The notes: generated by a model not told the origin, from the sequence alone. Shown: positions 9,420-19,022, counted from the first letter of the stretch. The stretch: DNA of 64,000 nt from Spirosoma aureum (GCF_011604685.1 NZ_CP050063.1:3928501-3992500), one strand, 5' to 3'. Program-made: numbers and translations.

Positions 9420-10567
9420 GAGTTTGTACGAAAGGTGTTTGGGACGAGAGCATTCCGGGGATTTCGTTTGACGAAATCGGCATATCGAATTACTGTAAAC
9501 TTCAGGAAACGATGATGGCCAGCTATCCGAGAGGAGAGAAGGGGTTGGCTGATTGGAATGCACTGGTTTTAGCCATGAAAAAAGCGGGCAAAAACAGTCG
9601 TTATGACTGTGTTGTGGGCGTTAGCGGTGGGGTCGATAGTTCCTATTTGCTGCATATTGCCGTTCAGTATGGGCTGCGACCATTGGCTGTCAATTTAGAC
9701 AATGGTTTCAACAGCCAGATTGCCGTTCAGAATATCTATAAAGTAACGACATCGCTTGGCGTCGATCTCGAGACCTATGTCATCAACTACGAAGAGGTTC
9801 AGGATTTACTCCGGTCGTATATGAAAGCAGGTATGCCCTGGATCGATACGCCAACCGACCTGGCAATCAAAGCAACCATGTACAAAGTGGCTCAGGCTGT
9901 GGGCATTCGGTATATTCTTCGCGGAAATGATTTTCGTTCAGAAGGCAAACAACCTAAAGAATGGACCTATGCCGACGCCCGACAACTACGATTCATTCAC
10001 AAACGGTTTGGTTCGGGTGTTCGGCTAAAGACTTACCCCATGCTCACATTGCCCAAAATGGTCTATGCCGGGTTGATAAAAGGCATCAAAGACATCCGGC
10101 CTTTTTACTACCTGGACTATAAAAAACAGGATGCCAAACAACAAATGATCAGGCTTTACGACTGGCAGGATTATGGAGGTCATCATCATGAAAATCTGTT
10201 TACCAAATTTTCGATGGCTTATTGGTTGCCACGTAAGTTTGGTATCGACAAACGTAAAATTAATCTATCGGCGCAGGTATTGAGTCAGGCGATCACGCGC
10301 GATGAAGCGTTGGCCCAATTGCAACAACCGTTTGCATCGGAGCGTGAACTGGTTGAAACACGTTCCTATGTACAGAAAAAACTAGCTTTATCAGACTATG
10401 ATTTTCAGCAAATCTGGTCAGCTACAGGTAAAAATACATTCGACTATCCGTCTAATTATGAGTTACTTGTGAAACTGGCGAGTAAATTAAGGCCGCTTAT
10501 TAGCCGTTTATATGCCTTTACGCCCATGACGGTTACAGCCAATCAGGTCCTGAACGCAAAAAAGTAG
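9416..10567 (+). CDS. N-acetyl sugar amidotransferase (WbpG/PseA-like)
   Basis: A 383-residue adenine-nucleotide alpha-hydrolase of the N-acetyl sugar amidotransferase family. The PP-loop is SGGVDSS at residues 70-76, and the N-terminal CTKGVWDESIPGISFDE region is characteristic, although the usual first Cys-rich start is reduced. Family members use ATP and ammonia from HisH/HisF to turn an N-acetyl group on a sugar into an acetamidino group, as in WbpG of Pseudomonas aeruginosa or PseA of Campylobacter. Its start overlaps the stop of the hisF paralogue by 4 bp, so the three genes form a functional unit. If hisF is truly broken, this enzyme may lack its ammonia channel partner. Confidence 0.92.
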   Translation: MRVCTKGVWDESIPGISFDEIGISNYCKLQETMMASYPRGEKGLADWNALVLAMKKAGKNSRYDCVVGVSGGVDSSYLLHIAVQYGLRPLAVNLDNGFNSQIAVQNIYKVTTSLGVDLETYVINYEEVQDLLRSYMKAGMPWIDTPTDLAIKATMYKVAQAVGIRYILRGNDFRSEGKQPKEWTYADARQLRFIHKRFGSGVRLKTYPMLTLPKMVYAGLIKGIKDIRPFYYLDYKKQDAKQQMIRLYDWQDYGGHHHENLFTKFSMAYWLPRKFGIDKRKINLSAQVLSQAITRDEALAQLQQPFASERELVETRSYVQKKLALSDYDFQQIWSATGKNTFDYPSNYELLVKLASKLRPLISRLYAFTPMTVTANQVLNAKK

Positions 10568-10582
10568 GGCCGTTAGGAGTAG

Positions 10583-11602
10583 TTGATGTACGAGTATACG
10601 CTATTGCAGCAGATTACGCCGGACGACGAACGAACGATCAATTCGTTTATTGATACTAACCCAGGCTTCCATTTTTTTCAATCGCCGGTTTTTTATAAAC
10701 TATCACTTGCATCGAGAAAACTTCGCCCATTTTATATAATCGCAAAACAGGAGGGTAGTATCGTTGGTGTGTTACTGGCTTGCCAGCAGGTACAGATCAA
10801 TTTCCCTTTCATACGCTTTTTGACGAGTCGAAATCTGATCATTGGAGGGCCACTTGTAAGAAACCAGGATGAGCGGATTCTGGAAGGTCTGTTAGCCACT
10901 TACCGGATAAAAAGCCCCAAAAGCATTTATACGCAGGTGCGGAACATCTGGGATACGACTGTGTCTCGGACAGTATTTCTGGCCAATGGGTTCGGTTATG
11001 AAGCCCATTTGAATATTCTTGTGGATTTAAGCCAAACTGAGGAGGAGCTTTGGAAAGATGTCCATTCAAAAAGGCGGAATGAAATCAGGCGAGCCGAAAA
11101 AGAAGGGTGTCGGGTTGAAATGGTGGCCACACTCGAAACGTTGACACATTGCTACGACATTTTAACCGAAGTGTATCATCGGGCAAAGTTACCACTACCC
11201 GATTTTGGTCATTTTAAAGCCATGTTGCAGCACTCGACGGAGAAAATCGGATTACGGATTTTTACGGCAGTATGGGAGGGTCGGATTATCGGCTGCATGC
11301 TTTGCATTGCCTGGGGCGATACTTTATACGACTACTACGCGGGTGCATACAGCCGTTATTACAACAAATACCCCAATGATTTGCTACCCTGGGCGGTTTT
11401 CAAATGGGCTAAAATGAATGGCTTTTCCCGCTTCGATTTTGGGGGTGCCGGTAAACCAAATGTTCCGTACGGGGTACGGGACTATAAAAAAAAGTTTGGC
11501 GGTTCTCTGGTGAATTTCGGTCGATATGAATGCGTTCCTTTTCCTTTTCTGTTTCGGCTGATGACGCAATTATTTAAATGGTGGCAACGCGCCAAACGAT
11601 GA
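10583..11602 (+). CDS. FemAB/GNAT-like acyltransferase
   Basis: A 339-residue protein with two tandem GNAT folds of the FemAB/BioF2 type. An EELWKDVHSKRRNEIRRAEKEG stretch around residue 152 and the C-terminal FDFGGAGKP plus YKKKFGGSLV near residue 295 are the clearest family marks. Relatives add an amino-acyl or acyl group to glycans or peptidoglycan precursors and occur in exopolysaccharide loci. A TTG at 10583 precedes ATG at 10586. An AGGAG at 10575-10579 favours the ATG, although SD use is weak in this phylum. The C-terminal end overlaps the next gene by 4 bp if that gene starts at 11599. Confidence 0.85.
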   Translation: MMYEYTLLQQITPDDERTINSFIDTNPGFHFFQSPVFYKLSLASRKLRPFYIIAKQEGSIVGVLLACQQVQINFPFIRFLTSRNLIIGGPLVRNQDERILEGLLATYRIKSPKSIYTQVRNIWDTTVSRTVFLANGFGYEAHLNILVDLSQTEEELWKDVHSKRRNEIRRAEKEGCRVEMVATLETLTHCYDILTEVYHRAKLPLPDFGHFKAMLQHSTEKIGLRIFTAVWEGRIIGCMLCIAWGDTLYDYYAGAYSRYYNKYPNDLLPWAVFKWAKMNGFSRFDFGGAGKPNVPYGVRDYKKKFGGSLVNFGRYECVPFPFLFRLMTQLFKWWQRAKR

Positions 11603-12768
11603 TCCCCCGCTTCAACTATTCATACTCGCTGCGGGATACCTGGGACGGCATTACCGGCTTACTATTCAACAAAAAACCGAATACCAGTTATCTGAACGAT
11701 TTATTTCCAGGCGCTGCCATTTATTTCGTTGACAGTGCACGAATGGGTATCAAATACGCCTTACTGGCATTTAACCTAAAACCGGGGGCAAAAATTGGCA
11801 TCCAGCCCTACACATGCTCTTCGATGCTGGCAGCAATTGCTGCGGCAAACTGTAGGCCCGTATTTATTGACATCAATGAACAGTTAAGTCTCGATTGCGA
11901 TGATTTGCGAAGGAAACTTACGGGCTTAGATGCGCTGATCATTACGCATACATTTGGTATACCTGCAAACATAACTCAGATAAAACAATTGACTGGTCAA
12001 CTTCCTGTTATTGAAGACTGTGCCCATGCGTTTCATAGTTGGTATGAAGGTATACATGCTGGTAATTTTTTCGATGCCGCCGTTTTTTCATTTGGCAACG
12101 GAAAGTTTCCATCGGTTGGTGGGGGAGGACTATTAGTTATAAACAGGAGAAAATCTTCTGAGCGAGTTGCCGGAATGCTCGGCAAGTTAAAATCATCTGG
12201 ACTGGTAAGGGAGTTAACGTTTGCAGGAAGACAGCTTGTCAACGCACTGATTCATTCAAGAGTGGGAGAAAGCACGCTTTACTACCTGTTGAATGAAAAT
12301 TTTCTGAGCAACAAGAGTCAGCAGATTTCAGATTATCCCACACACGAGAGGCAACCGTATCGGAGCGTTGGCTATGCCATGCAGCGACAGTTTACTGAAC
12401 TGGCGATTATGTCGATGAAGCAACGGGAGAATGCTCGTTACCTCATTGATCGGCAAAATAGCCACTATAAAATGCTTGCCAATGTGGACGATGCAGGTAA
12501 TTCATTTGCCATTGTCCTGCTCAGCCATCGCAGAAATGAACTCTATAACTTCCTGCGAAAGAAAGGCATAGGGGCTGGAAAGCATTTTCAACATGCTAAG
12601 TCGTGGGCAATGCAGTTTGGCTATCAACATGGCGAGTGCCCAAATTTTGAACAGATCGTTGGTGAGATTCTCACCATTCCCTGCCATTATGGGATGATAT
12701 CGAGCGACTTGCAGAAAATTGATCAGTGCCTTAACGAATTTACGCAGTCCAATAATCTAACCCGATGA
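11599..12768 (+). CDS. DegT/DnrJ/EryC1-type sugar aminotransferase
   Basis: A PLP-dependent fold type I aminotransferase of the DegT family, about 389 residues. VIEDCAHAF near residue 139 holds the Asp that contacts the PLP ring, and Lys169 in the FGNGKF segment is the expected Schiff-base lysine, followed by the usual glycine-rich turn. ATG at 11599 makes an ATGA overlap with the upstream gene and is preferred; an ATG at 11578 would add seven residues. Such enzymes aminate keto-sugar nucleotides or act as dehydratases. The sequence is somewhat divergent, with a non-canonical environment around the lysine, so the substrate is unknown. Confidence 0.85.
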   Translation: MIPRFNYSYSLRDTWDGITGLLFNKKPNTSYLNDLFPGAAIYFVDSARMGIKYALLAFNLKPGAKIGIQPYTCSSMLAAIAAANCRPVFIDINEQLSLDCDDLRRKLTGLDALIITHTFGIPANITQIKQLTGQLPVIEDCAHAFHSWYEGIHAGNFFDAAVFSFGNGKFPSVGGGGLLVINRRKSSERVAGMLGKLKSSGLVRELTFAGRQLVNALIHSRVGESTLYYLLNENFLSNKSQQISDYPTHERQPYRSVGYAMQRQFTELAIMSMKQRENARYLIDRQNSHYKMLANVDDAGNSFAIVLLSHRRNELYNFLRKKGIGAGKHFQHAKSWAMQFGYQHGECPNFEQIVGEILTIPCHYGMISSDLQKIDQCLNEFTQSNNLTR

Positions 12769-13844
12769 AAAAAGTATTAATCGATATCAACCACCCTGCT
12801 CATGTACACCTGTTCAGACACTTCATTGCCGAAATGAAGAGTAGAGGTAACGAGGTGATTGTTACAGCAAAAAACATTGACTCGATTACTAATCTGCTGG
12901 AATTGTATAACATCAATTACATCGACACAGGCCGTAAGAAAGACCATATTCTGAAGAAATATCTCTACGAATTTTTTCACCTGATTAAGGTATTGATCAT
13001 TGTCATTCATCGGCGGGTTGATTATGGCATTGGTGTTTCGATGGTTTTGCCCATTGTATCGAGGTTAACGCCGATGAAGTCGTTTGCGCTCGATGACGAC
13101 GATTTAGCGGCTACCCCCATCTTTGGGAAATTTACGTCCTATGCCGATGTTATTCTCAATCCAAATGCATTGGCCCACGAGAAAAGGGGCAGCCGCCAAC
13201 TATTCCATCCGAGTTACCATGAACTGGCGTATTTACATCCAGATCGTTTTGTGCCGGATCCGGGTGTTTTAAGTGAGATCGGATTGAAGCCGGGCGAACC
13301 ATTTTTTGTATTGCGTTTTAATGCATTTAAAGCCCATCATGATGCTGGAGCACAGGGGTTAACGACTGATCAAAAAATAGAAATTATCAATTTTTTGAAA
13401 TATTTCGGCCGGATTTTTATCACTACAGAACGTGACATCGAACCGGCCCTGAAATCGTATCAACTGCCCGTATCGCCTGAAAAAATTCACTCCCTGTTAT
13501 ATTATGCAACCCTGTTTATTGGTGATAGTCAAACCATGACTTCTGAAGCTGCCTTACTGGGTACACCGGCTGTGAAGCTCAATTCGTTTGCAGGCCGCCT
13601 TTCGATTCCGAATGAATTGGAGCATACTTACCAGCTATGCTATTCGTTTTTGCCCCAGAATTTTGAGGCTATGATGCATAAGATTAAAGAACTTGTTCTC
13701 AATAATGATATAAAAGCGGAGTGGCGTATACGTCAAAAAGCAATGCTGGCCGACAAAGTGGATCTGACTTCCTTTCTGACGGCCTTAGTCATAAATTACC
13801 CGCTCAGTGTTGCCAATTCAAAGCCAGACATTGCGTTTCAGTAG
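12765..13844 (+). CDS. DUF354 family protein (GT-B-like)
   Basis: A 359-residue protein with the start KVLIDINHPAHVHLFRHFI, the hallmark of the DUF354 family. The family resembles GT-B glycosyltransferases or 2-epimerases and occurs in bacterial and archaeal polysaccharide loci. A central ALDDDDLAATPIFGKF region and a late GDSQTMTSEAALLGTPAVKLNSF block near residue 250 correspond to the donor-binding half. It overlaps the aminotransferase gene by 4 bp. The family role is not settled; a glycosyl transfer step is the simplest reading. Confidence 0.87.
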   Translation: MKKVLIDINHPAHVHLFRHFIAEMKSRGNEVIVTAKNIDSITNLLELYNINYIDTGRKKDHILKKYLYEFFHLIKVLIIVIHRRVDYGIGVSMVLPIVSRLTPMKSFALDDDDLAATPIFGKFTSYADVILNPNALAHEKRGSRQLFHPSYHELAYLHPDRFVPDPGVLSEIGLKPGEPFFVLRFNAFKAHHDAGAQGLTTDQKIEIINFLKYFGRIFITTERDIEPALKSYQLPVSPEKIHSLLYYATLFIGDSQTMTSEAALLGTPAVKLNSFAGRLSIPNELEHTYQLCYSFLPQNFEAMMHKIKELVLNNDIKAEWRIRQKAMLADKVDLTSFLTALVINYPLSVANSKPDIAFQ

Positions 13845-13893
13845 GGATTGTTAATCTACCTGGTAAGAGCCGAAAACCTGTACTGAAACGGAT

Positions 13894-14646
13894 ATGGATT
13901 TTACTTTACAAGTCTATATTGAATTAATAGCAGCGATCAGAAATGCTGGCTATCGCTTTTCAACGTTCGAGACATTTTTACAGACAGGGCCTCCCAATAC
14001 AGTAATTCTGCGACACGATGTTGATTTAATGCCGCAGAACTCGCTGAACTTTGCCCGGATACAGTATGAATTGGGTATCAGGGGGGTATATTATTTTAGG
14101 GCCATTCCCGCGAGTTGGGATGAAGCGGTTATCCTGGAAATAGCCCGAATGGGTCATGAGATTGGGTATCATTATGAATGCCTGACCACCTGTAGGGGAA
14201 ATCGAGACATGGCTATCGATGATTTCGAGAAGAATCTGACAGCCCTGCGTCGACTGGCTCCGGTGACAACCATTTGTATGCATGGAAGTCCGCTATCAAA
14301 ATACGATTCCAAAGACCTGTGGCAAACCTATTCATATCGAGACTTTGGCATTCTAGGTGAGCCTTATTTTGATATTGACTTCTCAAAAGTGGCCTACCTG
14401 ACCGACACAGGCCGACGATGGGATGGTTACAATGTGAGCGTTCGGGATAAAGTCAACTCAGTCCATCGATACAATTACAAAAGCACCCGTGATATCATTG
14501 CCGGGTTGCGAAATCAGCAATTAGCAGATCAGATTATGTTCACGTTTCACCCGCAGCGCTGGAACTCAAATCCTGCCTATTGGGTAAGAGAGCTTGTTTT
14601 GCAGCGGGCGAAAAATGTCATTAAGCAGTATTTCTATATGGATTAA
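13894..14646 (+). CDS. polysaccharide deacetylase-like (NodB-fold) protein
   Basis: A 250-residue cytosolic protein with no signal peptide. VILRHDVDLMP near residue 37 matches the first NodB motif with its metal-binding Asp, and EIGYHYE near residue 88 is the second, with a His. A CMHGSPLSKYD segment near residue 130 and a late FTFHPQRW near residue 213 match further active-site loops. Related proteins in exopolysaccharide loci remove acetyl groups from amino sugars. Without export signal it would act on a precursor in the cytoplasm. A gap of 49 bp separates it from DUF354, and its 3' end precedes the second epimerase by only 19 bp. Confidence 0.85.
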   Translation: MDFTLQVYIELIAAIRNAGYRFSTFETFLQTGPPNTVILRHDVDLMPQNSLNFARIQYELGIRGVYYFRAIPASWDEAVILEIARMGHEIGYHYECLTTCRGNRDMAIDDFEKNLTALRRLAPVTTICMHGSPLSKYDSKDLWQTYSYRDFGILGEPYFDIDFSKVAYLTDTGRRWDGYNVSVRDKVNSVHRYNYKSTRDIIAGLRNQQLADQIMFTFHPQRWNSNPAYWVRELVLQRAKNVIKQYFYMD

Positions 14647-14665
14647 CCCGCCACGCAATCGATTG

Positions 14666-15862
14666 ATGATTAAATTATTGACAATTATTGGTGCCAGGCC
14701 GCAAATAATAAAGGCATCGGCGCTGAGCCGGGCCATCCGGCAACAGTTTGCTGATCAGATTACGGAGGTGCTGGTTCATACGGGGCAACATTACGACGAG
14801 AATATGTCGGCCGTGTTTTTTGAGGAGTTGGAAATTCCTCAGCCAGACTATAATCTTCAGGTAGGGTCAGGTAGTCACGGCCAACAAACTGCCAAAATGA
14901 TAATGGGCGTAGAGGAGATTCTCGAAAAAGAGAATCCAACTTATGTAGTCATATTTGGGGATACGAATTCAACGTTGGCAGGGGCTATAGCGGCTTCAAA
15001 ACGTCACGTACCTATCGTTCATATTGAAGCGGGCTTACGTTCTTATAACAAAAGAATGCCGGAAGAGATCAATCGTATCGTAAGCGACCACGTCTCTACA
15101 TATCTGTTCACGCCAACACAGGCAGGCACCGATAACCTTAAAAAAGAAGGATTCCTGCTAACGAACTCGCCCCCGTATACAATAGACCGTCCGGGTATAT
15201 TTCAGGTGGGTGATATTATGTACGATAACAGTCTATACTTTTCTGAATTAGCAGCCCAGCGAACAACTATTCTGGAAAAACTAAACGTACAGGGGGGCGA
15301 TTATACACTGATTACGATACATCGAAATGCAAATACCGATGACAGTAATCGACTGAATGGCATTTTCAGGGCATTACAGATTATCACGGCTACTTATTCG
15401 GTAAAATTAGTTTTGCCTCTTCATCCACGAACAGCCAAACAAATGAATGCCCTACTGGAACCGGAACTTTATCAGGCTATTCATACCAATCCGAATATTA
15501 TACTGATTCCACCCGTATCTTTTCTGGAAATGACGACTCTGGAAAAAAACGCTCAACGAATCATAACAGATTCGGGCGGAGTTCAGAAAGAAGCCTATTT
15601 CTTTAAGAAACCTTGTCTTATACTACGTGCTGAAACTGAGTGGATTGAAATTGTGAAAGAAGGAGCAGCTATCCTCTGCGATGCCGACCCTTATCGCATT
15701 CTTGGCGCTTATGCTCACTTTGAGACAAATCCCGTGATTCCGTTTATATCTCTGTATGGGGATGGAACGGCAGCTTATCAGATCATAGATATACTACTAG
15801 GTGAGGACGGTAACAAACCAACAACAAATAAGTTCTTACCGTCTAGTAAATTTTTACTATAG
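14666..15862 (+). CDS. UDP-N-acetylglucosamine 2-epimerase family protein (second copy)
   Basis: A 398-residue relative of WecB. It begins IKLLTIIGARPQIIKASALS and keeps VHTGQHYDENMS, FGDTNSTLAGA, HIEAGLRSYNKRMPEE, and ITDSGGVQKEAYFFKKPCL, all in family order. ATG at 14666 is chosen because the strand-one motif starts directly behind it; an upstream ATG at 14594 would add 24 unconserved residues. It is distinct from the copy at 3713, in the branch that often produces other manno- or fuco-configured amino sugars. It closes the biosynthetic block; 147 bp without a gene follow. Confidence 0.93.
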   Translation: MIKLLTIIGARPQIIKASALSRAIRQQFADQITEVLVHTGQHYDENMSAVFFEELEIPQPDYNLQVGSGSHGQQTAKMIMGVEEILEKENPTYVVIFGDTNSTLAGAIAASKRHVPIVHIEAGLRSYNKRMPEEINRIVSDHVSTYLFTPTQAGTDNLKKEGFLLTNSPPYTIDRPGIFQVGDIMYDNSLYFSELAAQRTTILEKLNVQGGDYTLITIHRNANTDDSNRLNGIFRALQIITATYSVKLVLPLHPRTAKQMNALLEPELYQAIHTNPNIILIPPVSFLEMTTLEKNAQRIITDSGGVQKEAYFFKKPCLILRAETEWIEIVKEGAAILCDADPYRILGAYAHFETNPVIPFISLYGDGTAAYQIIDILLGEDGNKPTTNKFLPSSKFLL

Positions 15863-16009
15863 AATATCCTCTAACTGTGTACTGGTAAGCAAATTATTAA
15901 AACACCAAGTTCACATTATATTAAGTATGTCTCCACTATATTTAATTGTAATCGTAAATAAGTAAATTAATAAAAAAAATTAGTTTAGTACAACTCTTCT
16001 TCCTTACCT

Positions 16010-16576
16010 ATGAATCAGTATATTTGTTTAGCTATGTCTAGCGCCACACCTCAATTTAATCATTGCAATATGCCTTGGTTTGTACTATATACAAAATCCA
16101 GATCAGAAAAACTGGTAGCCAAATCCCTACATCAACGAGGTGTAGAGGTCTATTGCCCGCTCCGGAAAGTCACTAGAAAATGGTCTGATCGAACCAAGAT
16201 CGTTGAGGAGCCCATGTTCAAATCCTATTGCTTTGTTAACCTTGATGAAAACGACCGCCGGGTCGTTTATGGGGCTCCTGGAGTAGTTGGCTATCTGTAT
16301 TGGCTTAAGAAACCAGCCGTGGTAAAGCAAAAAGAAATTGATTTGATTAAGGACATGCTTAATGACTTTGATCACGAGTCGCTCGAAATTCATGATTTCG
16401 CATCAGCTGATCGGCTTAGAATTTTATCGGGTGCTTTTATGGGCCGGGAGGGCCAGGTTGTTTTTACACACGGGAAAACGATACTGGTAAAAATAGAATC
16501 GTTGTCTATGTATGTATCCGTAGACCTCAGCAAAAACAAAGTTGAGAAATTAAAAAACAACACCTTACTCTCTTAG
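16010..16576 (+). CDS. UpxY/LoaP-type NusG paralogue, transcription antiterminator
   Basis: A 188-residue protein with the NusG N-terminal domain starting at PWFVLYTKSRSEKLVAK (residue 21) and a C-terminal KOW-like domain with LSGAFMGREGQVV near residue 140. It carries the CFVNLDENDR segment seen in specialised NusG proteins of polysaccharide operons (UpxY, LoaP, RfaH classes). These ride on RNA polymerase and prevent early termination in long glycan operons. ATG codons at 16010, 16034 and 16070 are possible; the last gives the most NusG-like N-terminus. It lies at the end, not the start, of the cluster and precedes a Wzi-like capsule gene. Confidence 0.9.
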   Translation: MNQYICLAMSSATPQFNHCNMPWFVLYTKSRSEKLVAKSLHQRGVEVYCPLRKVTRKWSDRTKIVEEPMFKSYCFVNLDENDRRVVYGAPGVVGYLYWLKKPAVVKQKEIDLIKDMLNDFDHESLEIHDFASADRLRILSGAFMGREGQVVFTHGKTILVKIESLSMYVSVDLSKNKVEKLKNNTLLS

Positions 16577-16640
16577 CCAGAGAGAAGTTAATCATTTGCT
16601 CTTTTCGGGTATAAAAGTGTGCCAAAACTTGTACAAAAGT

Positions 16641-18119
16641 ATGTCTAAACTTGTACAAATAACTTCCTGCGTGGCTTTATTTTTCCATGTTTGCCACCAT
16701 TCCTGTGCACAGACAGTTTCTCCCAAACCCTTAATAGAGGTAGAGGCCGGAACGTTTTTATCAACAGCAGCCAGTAATCCATTCTGGGTTCGATCCAATC
16801 AGTATGGAGAAGTTCCGTTAGAATCGCAGGGTTTTTCAGTAAGAGCACAAGCCAGGAAAGACTATGCTCCCCGTAGTGCAACGGACAAAAAACAGGGGCG
16901 ATTTTCATATGGTTACGGCATAAGAGCGGTTGTTAACGCAGGCACTGTTAACCAGTTTCTTTTATCGGAATTGTACGGAAAAGTACGGTATGGTGCTCTT
17001 GAATTGTATGCTGGAAGAAGAAAGGAAATCATTGGATTGGTCGATTCTACACTAAGTACAGGATCATATATCTGGTCGGGCAATGCACTGCCAGTTCCTA
17101 AGATTGAGCTATCAATACCTAACTATGTCCCTATTTTAAAGAATGGGTTGATCGCCATTAAAGGTAATTTTTCGCACGGGTGGCTAGGGGCCTCCGATTC
17201 AGTTAAGAATTATTACCTGCATCAGAAGAGTATATATTTTCGCTTAGGCAAACCTGCCTGGCGATTCAAATTTTACGGTGGATTCAACCACCAGGTGCAG
17301 TGGGGGGGCGATGTTCTATATCCCCGTGTTGATAATGGAGTTCGAATCACAAAGTTTGGTACCGATTGGGAGACGTATATGTTTGTTGTTACGGGGAAAT
17401 CACTCTATACCCTGGATACACTGGAGATAAAGAACAATGCCGCATCTGCTGAAGGTGGGAATCGGGTTGGCAATCACTTAGGTACTATCGATTTAGCGCT
17501 GGAGTATGAAACCAGCCGTCATAAATGGTTCATCTACAAGCAGTCAATTTACGAAGCGGGTGCCCTATTTTATCTCAACAACATCTCGGATGGTCTACAT
17601 GGACTATCATTTACCCGCAAACAGGCAAAAACTGGAATTTTGAAAATTTTGCTGGAATACCTGCAAACGACCAATCAGGGTGGCCCTTATTTATCGAACA
17701 GGTCCACAATTCAACAGTTGCGGGGTGCTGAAGATTATATGAATAACGGGAGGTATATTGATGGGTGGGTGTATAAAGGTCAAACCATTGGCACGCCATA
17801 TATTATGCCCTTGCGCTATACAACGGGCTTGCCGCAAAATCTGGATCCAAACCCAAACAGGCTTGTCAACAACCGGATAAAAGCAGTTGCACTTAGTGTC
17901 CAAAGCCGTGTTAAACAGTTCGATCTGTTAACCCGACTATCAGTCAGTCAAAATTTAGGGAGCTATATTGTTCCAGTAGATATCAATCAGCTATCGGCAC
18001 AGCAGCAGGTTATTTTTCCGATCAGAAAATATACGTTTACCGCTGTTTTGGCATATGACAACGCAGGTGTTTTAACGCAAAATCTGGGCATCAGTTTTTT
18101 TGCCAAACGTACTTTTTAG
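16641..18119 (+). CDS. Wzi-family capsule assembly outer-membrane protein
   Basis: About 492 residues beginning with a signal peptide (SKLVQITSCVALFFHVCHHS, cleavage near CAQ) from ATG at 16641. An in-frame TTG at 16596 would extend it by 15 residues but spoil the signal. The mature part has alternating polar/hydrophobic strands of a beta-barrel, with NPFWVRSNQYGEVP near the start, a Wzi-family motif, and a FYGGFNHQVQWGGD stretch. Wzi is an outer-membrane lectin that anchors capsule to the cell surface. Together with the NusG paralogue it ties this region to surface glycan display. Ends at a C-terminal Phe, as outer-membrane barrels usually do. Confidence 0.87.
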   Translation: MSKLVQITSCVALFFHVCHHSCAQTVSPKPLIEVEAGTFLSTAASNPFWVRSNQYGEVPLESQGFSVRAQARKDYAPRSATDKKQGRFSYGYGIRAVVNAGTVNQFLLSELYGKVRYGALELYAGRRKEIIGLVDSTLSTGSYIWSGNALPVPKIELSIPNYVPILKNGLIAIKGNFSHGWLGASDSVKNYYLHQKSIYFRLGKPAWRFKFYGGFNHQVQWGGDVLYPRVDNGVRITKFGTDWETYMFVVTGKSLYTLDTLEIKNNAASAEGGNRVGNHLGTIDLALEYETSRHKWFIYKQSIYEAGALFYLNNISDGLHGLSFTRKQAKTGILKILLEYLQTTNQGGPYLSNRSTIQQLRGAEDYMNNGRYIDGWVYKGQTIGTPYIMPLRYTTGLPQNLDPNPNRLVNNRIKAVALSVQSRVKQFDLLTRLSVSQNLGSYIVPVDINQLSAQQQVIFPIRKYTFTAVLAYDNAGVLTQNLGISFFAKRTF

Positions 18120-18159
18120 TCGAGTCACACCGAACGTTATTAACACCTTGCTATTGAAC

Positions 18160-18747
18160 ATGAGATCACTATTACTTGCTTTTTGGCTGTTCTTGACCAT
18201 TTCAATGGTGGTACAGCAAGGTCGGGTAGTTGCCCAGTCAACTATTACTATAACTAGTTTCGGAGATTCGCTTGTGGCCAAACGAGGTTTGCTAACAACA
18301 GCTATCTATAAAAATAACGAACGTCAATCCAACGCTGCCGTACGTAGCCTGTATCAATCAAACCCAAAAGCATTAGCCCAGCACCGTTGGGGTAACCTAC
18401 TAAAGCCAATTGGCCCTATTATGATTATATCTGGACTGGCAATTGGTTATCTGGGTATACGTGGGGAGCAACAAAAGGCATTTATCCGAGGAATAGGAAC
18501 CAAAACACAACCGAATGTACCCGATGTCGAAGTTGAATACACCAAACGAAGTTTACCGAAAACATTGCTTGGACTAGGACTTTTCATTGGAGCCTTTTAT
18601 ATGATTGAGCGCTCGAACGAGCTTACGTCCGCGTCGGTGAACCTATATAACGCGAAACCATCGCCGATAAGAGATTTGTCTCGCCTAGAAAAGCTGAAAC
18701 TGGGTATTACGTCAACTGGTAATGTTGGCTTAGAGGCTCAGTTCTGA
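18160..18747 (+). CDS. hypothetical secreted/membrane protein
   Basis: About 195 residues from ATG 18160: an N-terminal signal-like segment (LLLAFWLFLTISMVV) ending near VVAQS, then a short soluble stretch and two hydrophobic helices, around residues 87-103 and 140-156, separated by a charged loop. I do not recognise a family. It starts 40 bp after the Wzi gene and is likely co-transcribed with it, so a role in the envelope is likely. ATG 18160 is preferred because it places the signal peptide at the N-terminus. Confidence 0.7.
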   Translation: MRSLLLAFWLFLTISMVVQQGRVVAQSTITITSFGDSLVAKRGLLTTAIYKNNERQSNAAVRSLYQSNPKALAQHRWGNLLKPIGPIMIISGLAIGYLGIRGEQQKAFIRGIGTKTQPNVPDVEVEYTKRSLPKTLLGLGLFIGAFYMIERSNELTSASVNLYNAKPSPIRDLSRLEKLKLGITSTGNVGLEAQF

Positions 18748-19022
18748 AAGTACACACGACACAACCTGTGTAGTGAAGTATTTACCAAGTCATGTTAGGG
18801 CGATTAGCTTCTTACTTTTAAGCGGGATTTAGGCCATGAATTTACTGCTACAAAATAAAAAGCTTTAAAGTGGAGTTAAAAAAAACCTACAAGGTTTAAT
18901 TGCATTACATAAGTTACTTATTTGATGATAATTGCGGACAAATTCTGTTAGGTTTTTAAAGTTGTTTATTAAAAAACTGATTAAACCTTAAGGCAAAAAC
19001 TTACTATACAAAAGTTGCTAAA

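Noticed and set aside
17303..17309. G-run of seven inside the Wzi-like gene
   Set aside because: The reading frame is intact through it, so no phase-variation signal is seen.
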